Part shown: positions 9,816-17,530 of the stretch, in pieces
Layout of the letters: every line of letters begins with the position of its first letter
Position numbering within the stretch: the first letter of the stretch is position 1
Source of the DNA: an uncultured Bacteroidales bacterium
GTDB lineage: Bacteria; Bacteroidota; Bacteroidia; Bacteroidales; Paludibacteraceae
Direction of reading: 5' to 3'
Length of the DNA: 54,351 nucleotides
Assembly (NCBI GenBank): GCA_902771935.1
Contig: CACXYM010000013.1
Coordinates: 1 to 54,351, forward strand
Program-made: the position numbers and the translations under genes
Notes under the pieces: generated by a model
Database searches by the model: none
Told to the model about the DNA's origin: nothing
Seen by the model: the letters and a program-made list of their open reading frames with translations, nothing else

Positions 9816-10370
9816 ATGATTTATCAAATTGCATTTTCGTGCGAGGAAGGTGATAATTTCCGTCGCGTTTTTGAGGCCGATAGTGACGCTACTTTCTTGG
9901 AGCTGCACAAGGCTATACTGGAGTCGGTTAGTTATCCGGATGACCAGATGACGTCCTTCTTTATGTGCAACGATCGCTGGGAGAAAGAACAGGAAGTGAC
10001 TTTGGTGCCGATGGGCTCAAGTTTTGAGTATGACAACATGGTGATGGAGTCAACTCGTCTGAGCGATTTGTTGGAAGAGCAAGGCCAACGTCTTATCTAC
10101 ATCTTCGACCCGATGTTTGAACGTTATTTCTTCGGTTCGCTGAAGGCCATCTTGCCTGGCACGATGGAAGGTGTTCGTTGCGTAGAAAGCAAGGGCAAAG
10201 CTCCTCAACAGCTGCACACAGAAGATCCTGCTGATGGCTTGATTGGAAAAGACGGTAAGGCTGATTGGGAAGGTGATGAGGACTTCTATGGAGACAGCGA
10301 ATATGACGAAGGTGATATCGATATGGAAGGCTTTCAAGACTTGTCGTTCGATGACGGAAGCATGTTCTAA
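9816..10370 (+). CDS. IS1096 passenger TnpR / pRiA4b ORF-3-like protein
   Basis: 184 aa. The fold-family pattern is visible: an N-terminal IAFSCEEGDNFRRVFEADSDATFLELH strand-helix unit, then SFFMCNDRWEKEQE and LIYIFDPMFERYFF. This resembles the plasmid pRiA4b ORF-3 family, which Bacteroidota carry as a chromosomal gene. The last 40 residues are strongly acidic (DWEGDEDFYGDSEYDEGD). Despite the family name there is no sign of a transposon here. The stop overlaps the miaA start (TAATG), so the two are probably translated together. Function unknown. Confidence 0.7.
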   Translation: MIYQIAFSCEEGDNFRRVFEADSDATFLELHKAILESVSYPDDQMTSFFMCNDRWEKEQEVTLVPMGSSFEYDNMVMESTRLSDLLEEQGQRLIYIFDPMFERYFFGSLKAILPGTMEGVRCVESKGKAPQQLHTEDPADGLIGKDGKADWEGDEDFYGDSEYDEGDIDMEGFQDLSFDDGSMF

Positions 10371-11278
10371 TGCATAAACTGCTCGTTATAATAGGTCCGA
10401 CTGGTGTGGGCAAGACGGAGTTGACACTTCGTCTGGCAGAGAGCTTGGGAAACGAGATTGTGAATGCGGACTCACGGCAGATTTATAAGGAAATTCCTAT
10501 CGGCACGGCAGCCCCGACGAAAGAAGAACAAGCGCGTGTGAGGCATTGGTTTGTGGGAACGAAGTCCGTAACGGAGAACTATTCCGCCGGAGACTATGAA
10601 CGCGATTGTTTAGAAGTGTTGGAAAAATTGGGTGATAGAGCGATTTTGTCGGGCGGAAGTATGTTGTATATTGATGCCGTATGCAACGGTTTGGATGATA
10701 TTCCGAAGGTGGATGAAGCACTACGTAGTCAAGTGCGAAAGGATTATGAACAAAAGGGTTTAGAGTGGTTACAGTCGGAAGTACAACGCTTAGATCCAGC
10801 CTATTGGGCAGCAGTGGACAGACAAAACCCACAGCGGCTTATTCATTGCGTAGAGTTGAGTATGGGGACGGGAAGACCCTATTCATCGTACCGCAAACGT
10901 GATGTGAAAGCACGCAATTTTGAAGTGGTGAAAGTGGCGTTGGAACGCCCGCGAGAAGAACTATACGAACGCATCAACAATCGTGTAGATAAGATGATAG
11001 CGAACGGCTTGGAAGAAGAAGCACATGCAGTCTACCCATTACGGCAGTTCAATAGTTTGCAAACAGTAGGGTACAGGGAGATGTTCCTCTATTTTGACGG
11101 GGAGATAAGTAGGGAAGAAGCAATACGATTGATAAAACAGAATTCGCGCCATTATGCCAAACGGCAAATGACTTGGTTCGGCGCAGATAAAACGATACGT
11201 TGGCTTGATGCCAAAATGGATTATGAGAAACAAATGGATACTATTATTGGTTGGCTGCGTGCTGATAGCGTGCGATAA
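10370..11278 (+). CDS. miaA: tRNA dimethylallyltransferase MiaA
   Basis: 302 aa, full family length. It transfers a dimethylallyl group to N6 of adenosine 37 in tRNAs reading UNN codons. Visible: P-loop GPTGVGKTE (residues 8-16), ADSRQIYKEIPIGTA near 34-48 (prenyl acceptor region), the GGSMLYIDAVCNG core near 98-110, and RNFEVVKVALERPREEL with HYAKRQMTWF in the C-terminal half. Its 3' end overlaps the start of the next lipoprotein gene by over 50 nt. Confidence 0.95.
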   Translation: MHKLLVIIGPTGVGKTELTLRLAESLGNEIVNADSRQIYKEIPIGTAAPTKEEQARVRHWFVGTKSVTENYSAGDYERDCLEVLEKLGDRAILSGGSMLYIDAVCNGLDDIPKVDEALRSQVRKDYEQKGLEWLQSEVQRLDPAYWAAVDRQNPQRLIHCVELSMGTGRPYSSYRKRDVKARNFEVVKVALERPREELYERINNRVDKMIANGLEEEAHAVYPLRQFNSLQTVGYREMFLYFDGEISREEAIRLIKQNSRHYAKRQMTWFGADKTIRWLDAKMDYEKQMDTIIGWLRADSVR

Positions 11279-12275
11279 GCAAACAATCAATTTTTCGTAT
11301 GCACCGGTTCAACCAAAAGCGGGTGAATCGATACAGTTTACTAACTTGAGCACTTCCGGCGAAGAGTGGGAGTGGACTTTTGGTGATGCCTCTACATCAA
11401 CAGGAAAAAACCCGACTAAGATTTACAAACAAGCCGGCACCTATACCGTAACACTGAAAGTAGATGATAAGGCCAATAAAACGGTGTCTAAATCTATCAC
11501 TATTTATGATACGATACCTAATTTTACTTGCTCACTAAAAGAAGCCGCTACGAATGGTATTCCTATCTTTGAGGATGTAACGTTTACAGCGATGGTGTAC
11601 AACCCTTATAACTATACTGTGGAATATAGTTGGAGTATAATAGGTACAGACGGATACAAAATATTGTCTCCCACACAAACCAAATCGGAGCTGAAAGTGT
11701 ATTTCTCAAAGGCTGTTGACAACGTGACCGTTCGCATGAAAATAACTCTCAATGGCGAAGTACGCGAGACGGATAATATCTTTAAGATACACGATGTCAA
11801 AACGAATTCCGTGATGATGATGACTAAGGATTCCGCGTGCTGGTATCAGCGCGTCTTTGGTAATCGTGCAGAAGCGATGAGGCCGCTGACGGATAGTGAG
11901 TTGCAGAAGGAGTTGAAACTGACGCAGGACACCGTACAGATATATAACGGTAAGACATTTACGTTGGCTGATTTGCAAACCGTTAAACCTGGAGTACGCG
12001 GTTTCGTCATTGCGGCCAGAAAAGTGTATTTCCGTACCGCGAATGGTATCTTCGTTGCTAATATTGATGGTAGCTTTGAAGAGCCGATATGGTTAGGAAC
12101 GGTATTTACAGAGTGCGCCGATGTAGTCAACAATCGCCTTTATTGGGCTGTGAAAGACAGCGTGATGTATATGCCGCTGATTGGCTCTGAGAATAATAAG
12201 TTTACGACAACTCCGTCACTATTAAACAAAATGGATAGCGTGATGAATTTACTGATTGATAAGGATAAACGATGA
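11223..12275 (+). CDS. PKD-domain lipoprotein
   Basis: 350 aa from ATG 11223 (MRNKWILLLVGCVLIAC). Upstream in-frame ATG 11208 and TTG 11205 are possible but add a poorer signal. Lipobox VLIAC gives lipidation at Cys17. A PKD domain follows at about residues 22-90, with the diagnostic WEWTFGDASTST and YKQAGTYTVTLKVDD; a second Ig-like stretch lies near 95-190. The C-terminal part (residues 190-350) is unfamiliar but includes KPGVRGFVIAARKVYFRTANGIFVANIDG, possibly a beta-propeller-like repeat. It overlaps miaA upstream and pepD downstream (ATGA). Likely anchored to the periplasmic face or cell surface; role unknown. Confidence 0.75.
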   Translation: MRNKWILLLVGCVLIACDKQTINFSYAPVQPKAGESIQFTNLSTSGEEWEWTFGDASTSTGKNPTKIYKQAGTYTVTLKVDDKANKTVSKSITIYDTIPNFTCSLKEAATNGIPIFEDVTFTAMVYNPYNYTVEYSWSIIGTDGYKILSPTQTKSELKVYFSKAVDNVTVRMKITLNGEVRETDNIFKIHDVKTNSVMMMTKDSACWYQRVFGNRAEAMRPLTDSELQKELKLTQDTVQIYNGKTFTLADLQTVKPGVRGFVIAARKVYFRTANGIFVANIDGSFEEPIWLGTVFTECADVVNNRLYWAVKDSVMYMPLIGSENNKFTTTPSLLNKMDSVMNLLIDKDKR

Positions 12276-13726
12276 ATAATATAGAACCGAAGCAAGTATT
12301 TGCTATCTTTGAACAGATAACGAAAGTGCCTCGTCCGTCCAAGCACGAGGAGAAGATTAGTCAGTGGTTGGTTGATTTTGCAGCAGAGCATGGTATTGAA
12401 TGTGTGCGTGATGAAGCGTTGAACGTGATTATGCGTGCACCTGCAACACCCGGTTACGAGAATAAAGAGGGCGTTATTCTGCAAGGCCATATGGATATGG
12501 TTTGTGAGAAAAATGGTGACGTCCAGCACGATTTTATGTGTGATCCGATAGAGACTTATGTGGATGGTGATTTCCTCAAAGCACGTGGCACAACACTTGG
12601 CGGTGATGACGGAATAGGTGTTGCTATGAGCTTGGCGGCCATCACGGATAAGAACCTTGCCCATCCTGCTATAGAGTGCCTCTTCACCGTGGACGAAGAA
12701 ACTGGACTCACAGGCGCTTTCAAATTGAAAGATGGCTGTCTTAATGGTAAGCGACTAATTAACTTGGATTCGGAGGATGACGGACAAATCTTCATCGGCT
12801 GTGCGGGTGGAATAGACACTTTAGCAAAAATGCATTATACGCAGGTCACTTTGCCGGATGGTCAGTGGTTTGCAGCACATATCTGCGTCAATGGCCTACA
12901 AGGTGGTCACTCCGGCGACGATATCAATAAGGGTCGTGCAAACGCCAATAAAGTCATTGTGGAGTTCCTCCAGCAGTTATACAAGGAGACCGAACTATAT
13001 ATCGCTTCTCTCGAAGGTGGTAACCTACGTAATGCAATCGCCCGCGAAGCAGAAGCGCTGATAGTGGTGCCTTTCGCTTATAAAGAGCAGCTCCGCGTGC
13101 TGTTTAATCGTTATTGCGCGCAGGTGGAAGAGCGTTTTGGTGAAGTGGAGAAAGATATGCGTTTGGAATTGGAGTCCGAGACTGTTCCTACTGAAGTGAT
13201 AGAACCTGACAAAGCGCGTAAGCTTATTGATGCTTTGTGCGAATGTCCTCACGGCATGATTGCCATGTCGGCCGATATGCCCGGTTTGGTAGAGACCAGC
13301 ACCAACTTGGCTTCAATGAAGATGAAAAAGGATGAACAAGGTCTGTATGTCGAAATCAACACTAGCCAACGTTCCTCTGTTGAAGCAGAAAAACACCGTA
13401 TCAAAGATGCGGTCGAAGCTGCTTTAGCAAAAGCGTGTGATGAAGTGACGCATGGTGATGGCTATCCAGGCTGGAAACCCAATGTTCATTCACCGTTAAA
13501 GGAAATAACCCGTGCTGCTTATAAGCGTCTCTTTGGCGAAGAACCGCAAGTGTTGGCAATCCACGCAGGCTTGGAGTGCGGTTTATTCCTCGAGAAATAT
13601 CCCTACTTGGATATGGTGTCTATCGGCCCGCAAATGTATGGTGTACACTCACCACAAGAGCGATTGAGTATTTCTTCTACTCAACGCTGTTGGGCTTGGT
13701 TGTGCGAAGTGTTAAAGAATCTGTAA
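12272..13726 (+). CDS. pepD: Aminoacyl-histidine dipeptidase (Xaa-His dipeptidase, M20C)
   Basis: 484 aa, full length for PepD. It hydrolyses Xaa-His dipeptides such as carnosine with two zinc ions. Metal-site motifs are in order: GHMDMVCEKN near residue 73-82, TLGGDDGIGVAM near 109-120, VDEETGLTG near 139-147 (catalytic Glu pair), and HAGLECGLF near 430-438. QGGHSGDDI near 210 is the lid-domain motif. The start overlaps the lipoprotein stop as ATGA, and aroA follows with no gap, so this is one transcription unit. Confidence 0.93.
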   Translation: MNNIEPKQVFAIFEQITKVPRPSKHEEKISQWLVDFAAEHGIECVRDEALNVIMRAPATPGYENKEGVILQGHMDMVCEKNGDVQHDFMCDPIETYVDGDFLKARGTTLGGDDGIGVAMSLAAITDKNLAHPAIECLFTVDEETGLTGAFKLKDGCLNGKRLINLDSEDDGQIFIGCAGGIDTLAKMHYTQVTLPDGQWFAAHICVNGLQGGHSGDDINKGRANANKVIVEFLQQLYKETELYIASLEGGNLRNAIAREAEALIVVPFAYKEQLRVLFNRYCAQVEERFGEVEKDMRLELESETVPTEVIEPDKARKLIDALCECPHGMIAMSADMPGLVETSTNLASMKMKKDEQGLYVEINTSQRSSVEAEKHRIKDAVEAALAKACDEVTHGDGYPGWKPNVHSPLKEITRAAYKRLFGEEPQVLAIHAGLECGLFLEKYPYLDMVSIGPQMYGVHSPQERLSISSTQRCWAWLCEVLKNL

Positions 13727-14755
13727 ATGACGCATATTCAATTACCTATATCAAAGAGCATTGCCAACCGCTTACTGATCTTGCAAGCCTTGAGTGGAGA
13801 ACCTTTGTTAGACGTATCAGATCCCTCTATTCCGGACGATACACGTGTTATGCACAACGCGCTTCAGGCTATCCAAAATGGTGCGCCGGAAGTAAATGTA
13901 GAGAACTGTGGTACTGCCATGCGCTTTCTGACAGCTTATTGCGCTCAGTTGGAAGGACAGAGTGTCGTGATTAACTGTAGTGAGCGAATGAAGAAGCGTC
14001 CGATAGGGCAACTTGTCAATGCACTTATTCGTTGCGGTGCAGATATCTGGTTTGAGAATGAGGTCGATTTTCCGCCTTTGCGTATTCACGGCAAAAAACT
14101 GGCAAATCCAGTACTCAGTCAGATTTCCGGTGACCCCCTCATTATACCCTCTGCGGACTCTTCCCAGTATATCTCAGCGATGATACTTGTCGGTCTCAAT
14201 GCGGATACGGATCAATCCTCTCCTTATATTCATATGACGCGCGCTATGTGCGAAGCATGGAAAGCCGGCGAACGTCACTTTGAGGAAAAAGACTGGAGTT
14301 CGGCTGCGTTTTGGTACGAATACGTGGCGCTTCACGGCGGTAAACTGTATTTAGACGGATTGACTGACTCTGATTTGCAAGGCGACTGCGTGATAGCTAA
14401 GTGGTTCAAGCGCTTGGGAGTCGAGACTACGATTGATGCGCAGGGCGTTACGATAGAGAAAAAACGGCGCGCTATGCATTTGCCGTATATACTTAGTTTC
14501 GCCAATAATCCGGATCTATACCCGGCGGTTGCTATCACATGTAAACAATTGCACGTTCCCCTTATTGCACGCGGTACAGTCTCGCAACGCATCAAAGAGA
14601 GTGACCGTCTGGAGTCTGTGAAAACTATGCAGACACAAGGAGACCACCGCATAGCTATGTCCTTACTCGCAGCTGACTTACCATGTGATGATGTCGAGTG
14701 TGTGCGTAAGTCCTACCCGGGTTTCTACGAGCAGTTATGTCAATTACGCGGATAA
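13727..14755 (+). CDS. aroA: 3-phosphoshikimate 1-carboxyvinyltransferase (EPSP synthase), compact form
   Basis: Makes EPSP from shikimate-3-phosphate and PEP. Only 342 aa against about 410-430 in relatives, but the active-site elements are present: LPISKSIANR (4-14), NCGTAMRFL (66-74), KKRPIGQLVNAL (PEP/S3P site), SSQYISAMIL, NPDLYPAVAITC (catalytic Asp), RIKESDRLES, QGDHRIAMSL and RKSYPGF. The missing length is mostly between RIKESDR and GDHR, where about 35-40 residues seen in relatives are absent, and at the N-terminus. Start is immediately after the pepD stop. The 3' end overlaps the glycosyltransferase by 19 nt. Other aromatic genes (aroG, aroC) are elsewhere in this window. Confidence 0.9.
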   Translation: MTHIQLPISKSIANRLLILQALSGEPLLDVSDPSIPDDTRVMHNALQAIQNGAPEVNVENCGTAMRFLTAYCAQLEGQSVVINCSERMKKRPIGQLVNALIRCGADIWFENEVDFPPLRIHGKKLANPVLSQISGDPLIIPSADSSQYISAMILVGLNADTDQSSPYIHMTRAMCEAWKAGERHFEEKDWSSAAFWYEYVALHGGKLYLDGLTDSDLQGDCVIAKWFKRLGVETTIDAQGVTIEKKRRAMHLPYILSFANNPDLYPAVAITCKQLHVPLIARGTVSQRIKESDRLESVKTMQTQGDHRIAMSLLAADLPCDDVECVRKSYPGFYEQLCQLRG

Positions 14756-15477
14756 TACCACAACGAGGCATTAACGATGAAGGGAAGGGCAAAAAGTTTG
14801 CTCTTCATAAGCTTATTACTGCCGCTTCTACTGAGTATGTATGGCTTCAGGACGACGATATTATTGCTCCAACTGCAGAACCGCAAGTGTCGGCCGATTT
14901 GCTTATCTTACCCTTACGTATGGGTGGCGGGCAGACACTGCTCGAACGCCTTCAACGCGCCGAATACGCTGCCTTGCAGCAGATAACGGTAGAGACTGCA
15001 GAACGCGGGAAACCTATACTCTGTAGTGGCGCAAACCTTATAGTGCGACGTGAAAGATGGCTCGAGAGTTGGCCCGATTTGCACGAAGAAATTCCCAGTG
15101 GTGACGATATGTTTCTGCTTGAATCCTTTAAACGACGTGGCTTACGAATAGAAGTACTTGATTTGGAAGAATATACAGCTGTTGTCTCCCCGCAAACTAC
15201 TTGGAAAACTTTTTTCCTTCAACGCATGCGATGGGCAGGTAAAGCACCGCATTACAAGGATAAAGATATTCGTCGATATGGGGCATGGGTGCTGATAGCT
15301 AATATGCTCCAACTGCTTTGTCCGCTAATCATTCTCTTTAAGTTTCCGTACGAATACGGACTAATCAAAAAGAGAGACGCGTCCGTCTCTCTCATTGATG
15401 CACTCATTTTGGAATTCTTCTACCCGTTTTATATGCTTATTTGCATTATCGGCGGGTTGTTCCGTCGTGCATGGTAA
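14737..15477 (+). CDS. Family 2 glycosyltransferase lacking the usual N-terminal segment
   Basis: 246 aa. GT2 landmarks: GKGKKFALHKLI (residues 17-28), QDDDI (DxD, about 38-42), GANLIVRRE, SGDDMFLLESF (acceptor-site Asp pair) and QRMRWAGK, followed by two hydrophobic C-terminal segments (about 185-205 and 220-242). Normally some 80 residues holding the first nucleotide-binding strand precede the GKK motif; here they are missing and the start lies inside aroA. It could be a truncated gene, a recent fusion boundary, or a short variant. The acceptor is unknown; membrane glycolipid or polysaccharide synthesis is plausible. Confidence 0.7.
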   Translation: MSITRIIPQRGINDEGKGKKFALHKLITAASTEYVWLQDDDIIAPTAEPQVSADLLILPLRMGGGQTLLERLQRAEYAALQQITVETAERGKPILCSGANLIVRRERWLESWPDLHEEIPSGDDMFLLESFKRRGLRIEVLDLEEYTAVVSPQTTWKTFFLQRMRWAGKAPHYKDKDIRRYGAWVLIANMLQLLCPLIILFKFPYEYGLIKKRDASVSLIDALILEFFYPFYMLICIIGGLFRRAW

Positions 15478-15804
15478 TTACTCCGCTGCTTCTTGATCGA
15501 AGTCTGCTGCAGGAGCCAACGCATCTGCTGCCTCTTGTACTTGGTCGGTAATAGCACTGCTGTCCTCTTGAGTAGCGCCTTGACCTTTGTGAACACCAAC
15601 GGCTAAGATGCTGAGGGCAACGATAATAGCGGCTAATGTCCAGCTGGCTTTCTCAAGAAAGTCTGCGGTCTTCGGGGCACCCATAACTTGGTTACCACTT
15701 GCAAAACCTGCTGCCAAACCACCGCCTTTGCTGTTTTGTACCAGCACAAGAAGGATAAGCAAAATCGCTGCAATAACAATTAGGATAGTCAATAAAATGT
15801 ACAT
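15478..15804 (-). CDS. secG: Protein-export membrane protein SecG
   Basis: 108 aa with the SecG layout: helix 1 (MYILLTILIVIAAILLILLVLVQ), the conserved QNSKGGGLAAGFASGNQVMGAPKTADFLEKA loop, then helix 2 (WTLAAIIVALSILAVGV), with an acidic C-tail. SecG supports SecA-driven translocation through SecYEG, the first step for the exported proteins in this window. Stops back to back with the glycosyltransferase. Promoter TTG-N20-TACTTTTGC lies 55 nt upstream. Confidence 0.93.
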   Translation of the reverse strand: MYILLTILIVIAAILLILLVLVQNSKGGGLAAGFASGNQVMGAPKTADFLEKASWTLAAIIVALSILAVGVHKGQGATQEDSSAITDQVQEAADALAPAADFDQEAAE

Positions 15805-15858
15805 AATATTTTTGTTAAATTGTTTAGTCTTTTGGTTTTATTCAACCGAAAAAGCGCG

Positions 15859-15889
15859 CAAAAGTACAACAATTATTTGATATACGCAA
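15859..15889 (-). promoter_or_regulatory. secG promoter
   Basis: Minus strand: TTTG, CGTATATCAAA core, 20 nt in all, then TACTTTTGC. Confidence 0.7.
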
Positions 15890-15915
15890 ATTTTTTTCAC
15901 ATTTTGTCATTTTTC

Positions 15916-15946
15916 TTGCACATATCAAAAAAAAGCTGTACTTTTG
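15916..15946 (+). promoter_or_regulatory. Promoter of the secreted phosphoesterase
   Basis: TTG, 20 nt containing CACATATCAAA, then TACTTTTGC. It ends 21 nt before ATG 15968 and rules out the in-frame TTG at 15944 as the start. Confidence 0.7.
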
Positions 15947-15967
15947 CAGGCGCAAAAGTTTAACAAT

Positions 15968-17530
15968 ATGAAACGGATACTTTTTTTCTGCTTAGGTTTG
16001 TGCTTGACCTGCTTGATTCAAGCGCAGACTCGTATTGCAGTTATTGCTGACCCGCACGTGTTGGCAGAATCACTTTTTGATGATGGTTCGGCTTTTGAGG
16101 AAGCGAAGAGTGGTAATCCTCGCGTAGTGGAATATAGCCAGCAACTTTTTGATAGTGCTGTGGCAGTTATTGCTGAGCAACGTCCTGACTTGGTGTTTAT
16201 TGTGGGCGACTTGTCGAATGACGGCGAGAAAGTGAGCCATCAGCATATTGTGGCTAAATTGAAGGAACTGCAAATAGCCGGTATCCAACCCATAATTATT
16301 CCTGGTAATAATGATATAGCCAATAAGAACGCCTATCTCTATCAGGGTGATAAAAAAGTCCAAACCGAATCTGTCTCTCAAGCTGAATTTGAGTCCCTAT
16401 ACAGTGATTTCGGCTTGTCTCAGGCTGTGAGCCGCGAGCAAGATAGCTTATCGTATATGGTTTACCCGAACGATAAATTAGCAGTCCTTTGTCTCAATAG
16501 TGCGAAGAAGAATACACCAACACAGCAGTATAACGAAGGCGGAATATACGAATCGACTTTGGCTTGGGCTGAAAAAGCTGTTGCGCAGGCAAAGAAAGAT
16601 AATCGTATGATTCTTGCGCTTATGCACCACCAAGCAACCAATCACTTCAATATGGAGGAGGATATGACTCCGAGTTATGTGGCAAATACTACTGATGAGT
16701 ATCCCGCTTTGGAGGAGCTGCAGACGCGTCTTCTTGCTGCCGGAGTGCAAGTGGTGTTTACCGGCCATTACCACATGACCAGTATCAAGCACACACTTAA
16801 TGAGGGCAGACAACTCTATGATGTTGGTACCGGTTCGCTCTCGTCCTATCCGTCGCCTATTCGTTGGCTCACATTATCCGATGACGGACAACTGAATATC
16901 ACTACGCAGGTTATCGACACCTACCATACCTTAGAGCAAACTCGCAACGAGAACACCGCCCAAGGTATCATCAACCGCGTAGCCGATAAGGCATTCCCTA
17001 AGCTGGAAGAGGTGCAGAATAGTCTCATTTATCAGACGATGCTTAAAAAATGGGGACTTTCTTTTGACGACTTCAACCTGCCGAAGACCAAGTCCCAGAT
17101 GATTGATGAGATGTGTGGCTCGATGCTGCCGTCAATGACGCTTCTGGTCAACGAACTCTCACGCGGCGATGAGCACACTCGTACGCCTGAAGAGCATCTG
17201 CAACAGTGCATGGATGGCTTTGATCATTACATCACCCACACTATCTGTCGGGATAACGAAGAACTTGGTCCGCTATTGTTGGTGCTTGTGGCAGAGTACC
17301 GCGACATGCTGCAGGATATGTGTAAGAGTGTCTTCTTTAACTATGTCGGCAACGATCCGACACAAGTAGTGCCGGATAACACGAATATTTTGCAGATAGA
17401 CGCTCCGGTAACAACTAAGTTGCAGGAAATCAATGACATGCAGCCGGCTGAGAAAGTGCTTAAGGACGGACAACTCTATATTCGTCAAAATAACCAATTA
17501 TTCGACGTTGTAGGAAAGCGGGTAGAGTAA
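15968..17530 (+). CDS. Secreted calcineurin-like metallophosphoesterase with C-terminal sorting-like tail
   Basis: 520 aa; signal peptide 1-18 ending LIQA, with Gln predicted as first mature residue. The metallophosphoesterase motifs are complete: ADPHV (28-32), GDLSNDGE (about 80-87), GNND (about 112-115), MHHQ (about 219-222) and GHYH (about 268-271), so a two-metal site is expected. The substrate is unknown; cyclic-nucleotide phosphodiesterases and sphingomyelinase-like enzymes share the fold. A helical region follows the domain. The last 26 residues (KVLKDGQLYI, then QLFDVVGKRVE) match the tail of three other secreted proteins here. Stop overlaps pcrA start (TAATG). Confidence 0.85.
   Translation: MKRILFFCLGLCLTCLIQAQTRIAVIADPHVLAESLFDDGSAFEEAKSGNPRVVEYSQQLFDSAVAVIAEQRPDLVFIVGDLSNDGEKVSHQHIVAKLKELQIAGIQPIIIPGNNDIANKNAYLYQGDKKVQTESVSQAEFESLYSDFGLSQAVSREQDSLSYMVYPNDKLAVLCLNSAKKNTPTQQYNEGGIYESTLAWAEKAVAQAKKDNRMILALMHHQATNHFNMEEDMTPSYVANTTDEYPALEELQTRLLAAGVQVVFTGHYHMTSIKHTLNEGRQLYDVGTGSLSSYPSPIRWLTLSDDGQLNITTQVIDTYHTLEQTRNENTAQGIINRVADKAFPKLEEVQNSLIYQTMLKKWGLSFDDFNLPKTKSQMIDEMCGSMLPSMTLLVNELSRGDEHTRTPEEHLQQCMDGFDHYITHTICRDNEELGPLLLVLVAEYRDMLQDMCKSVFFNYVGNDPTQVVPDNTNILQIDAPVTTKLQEINDMQPAEKVLKDGQLYIRQNNQLFDVVGKRVE

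Noticed and set aside
9816-10370. Transposon-related gene (because of the IS1096 passenger family name)
   Set aside because: No terminal repeats, transposase or target duplications nearby; it is embedded in a housekeeping run with a TAATG overlap to miaA.
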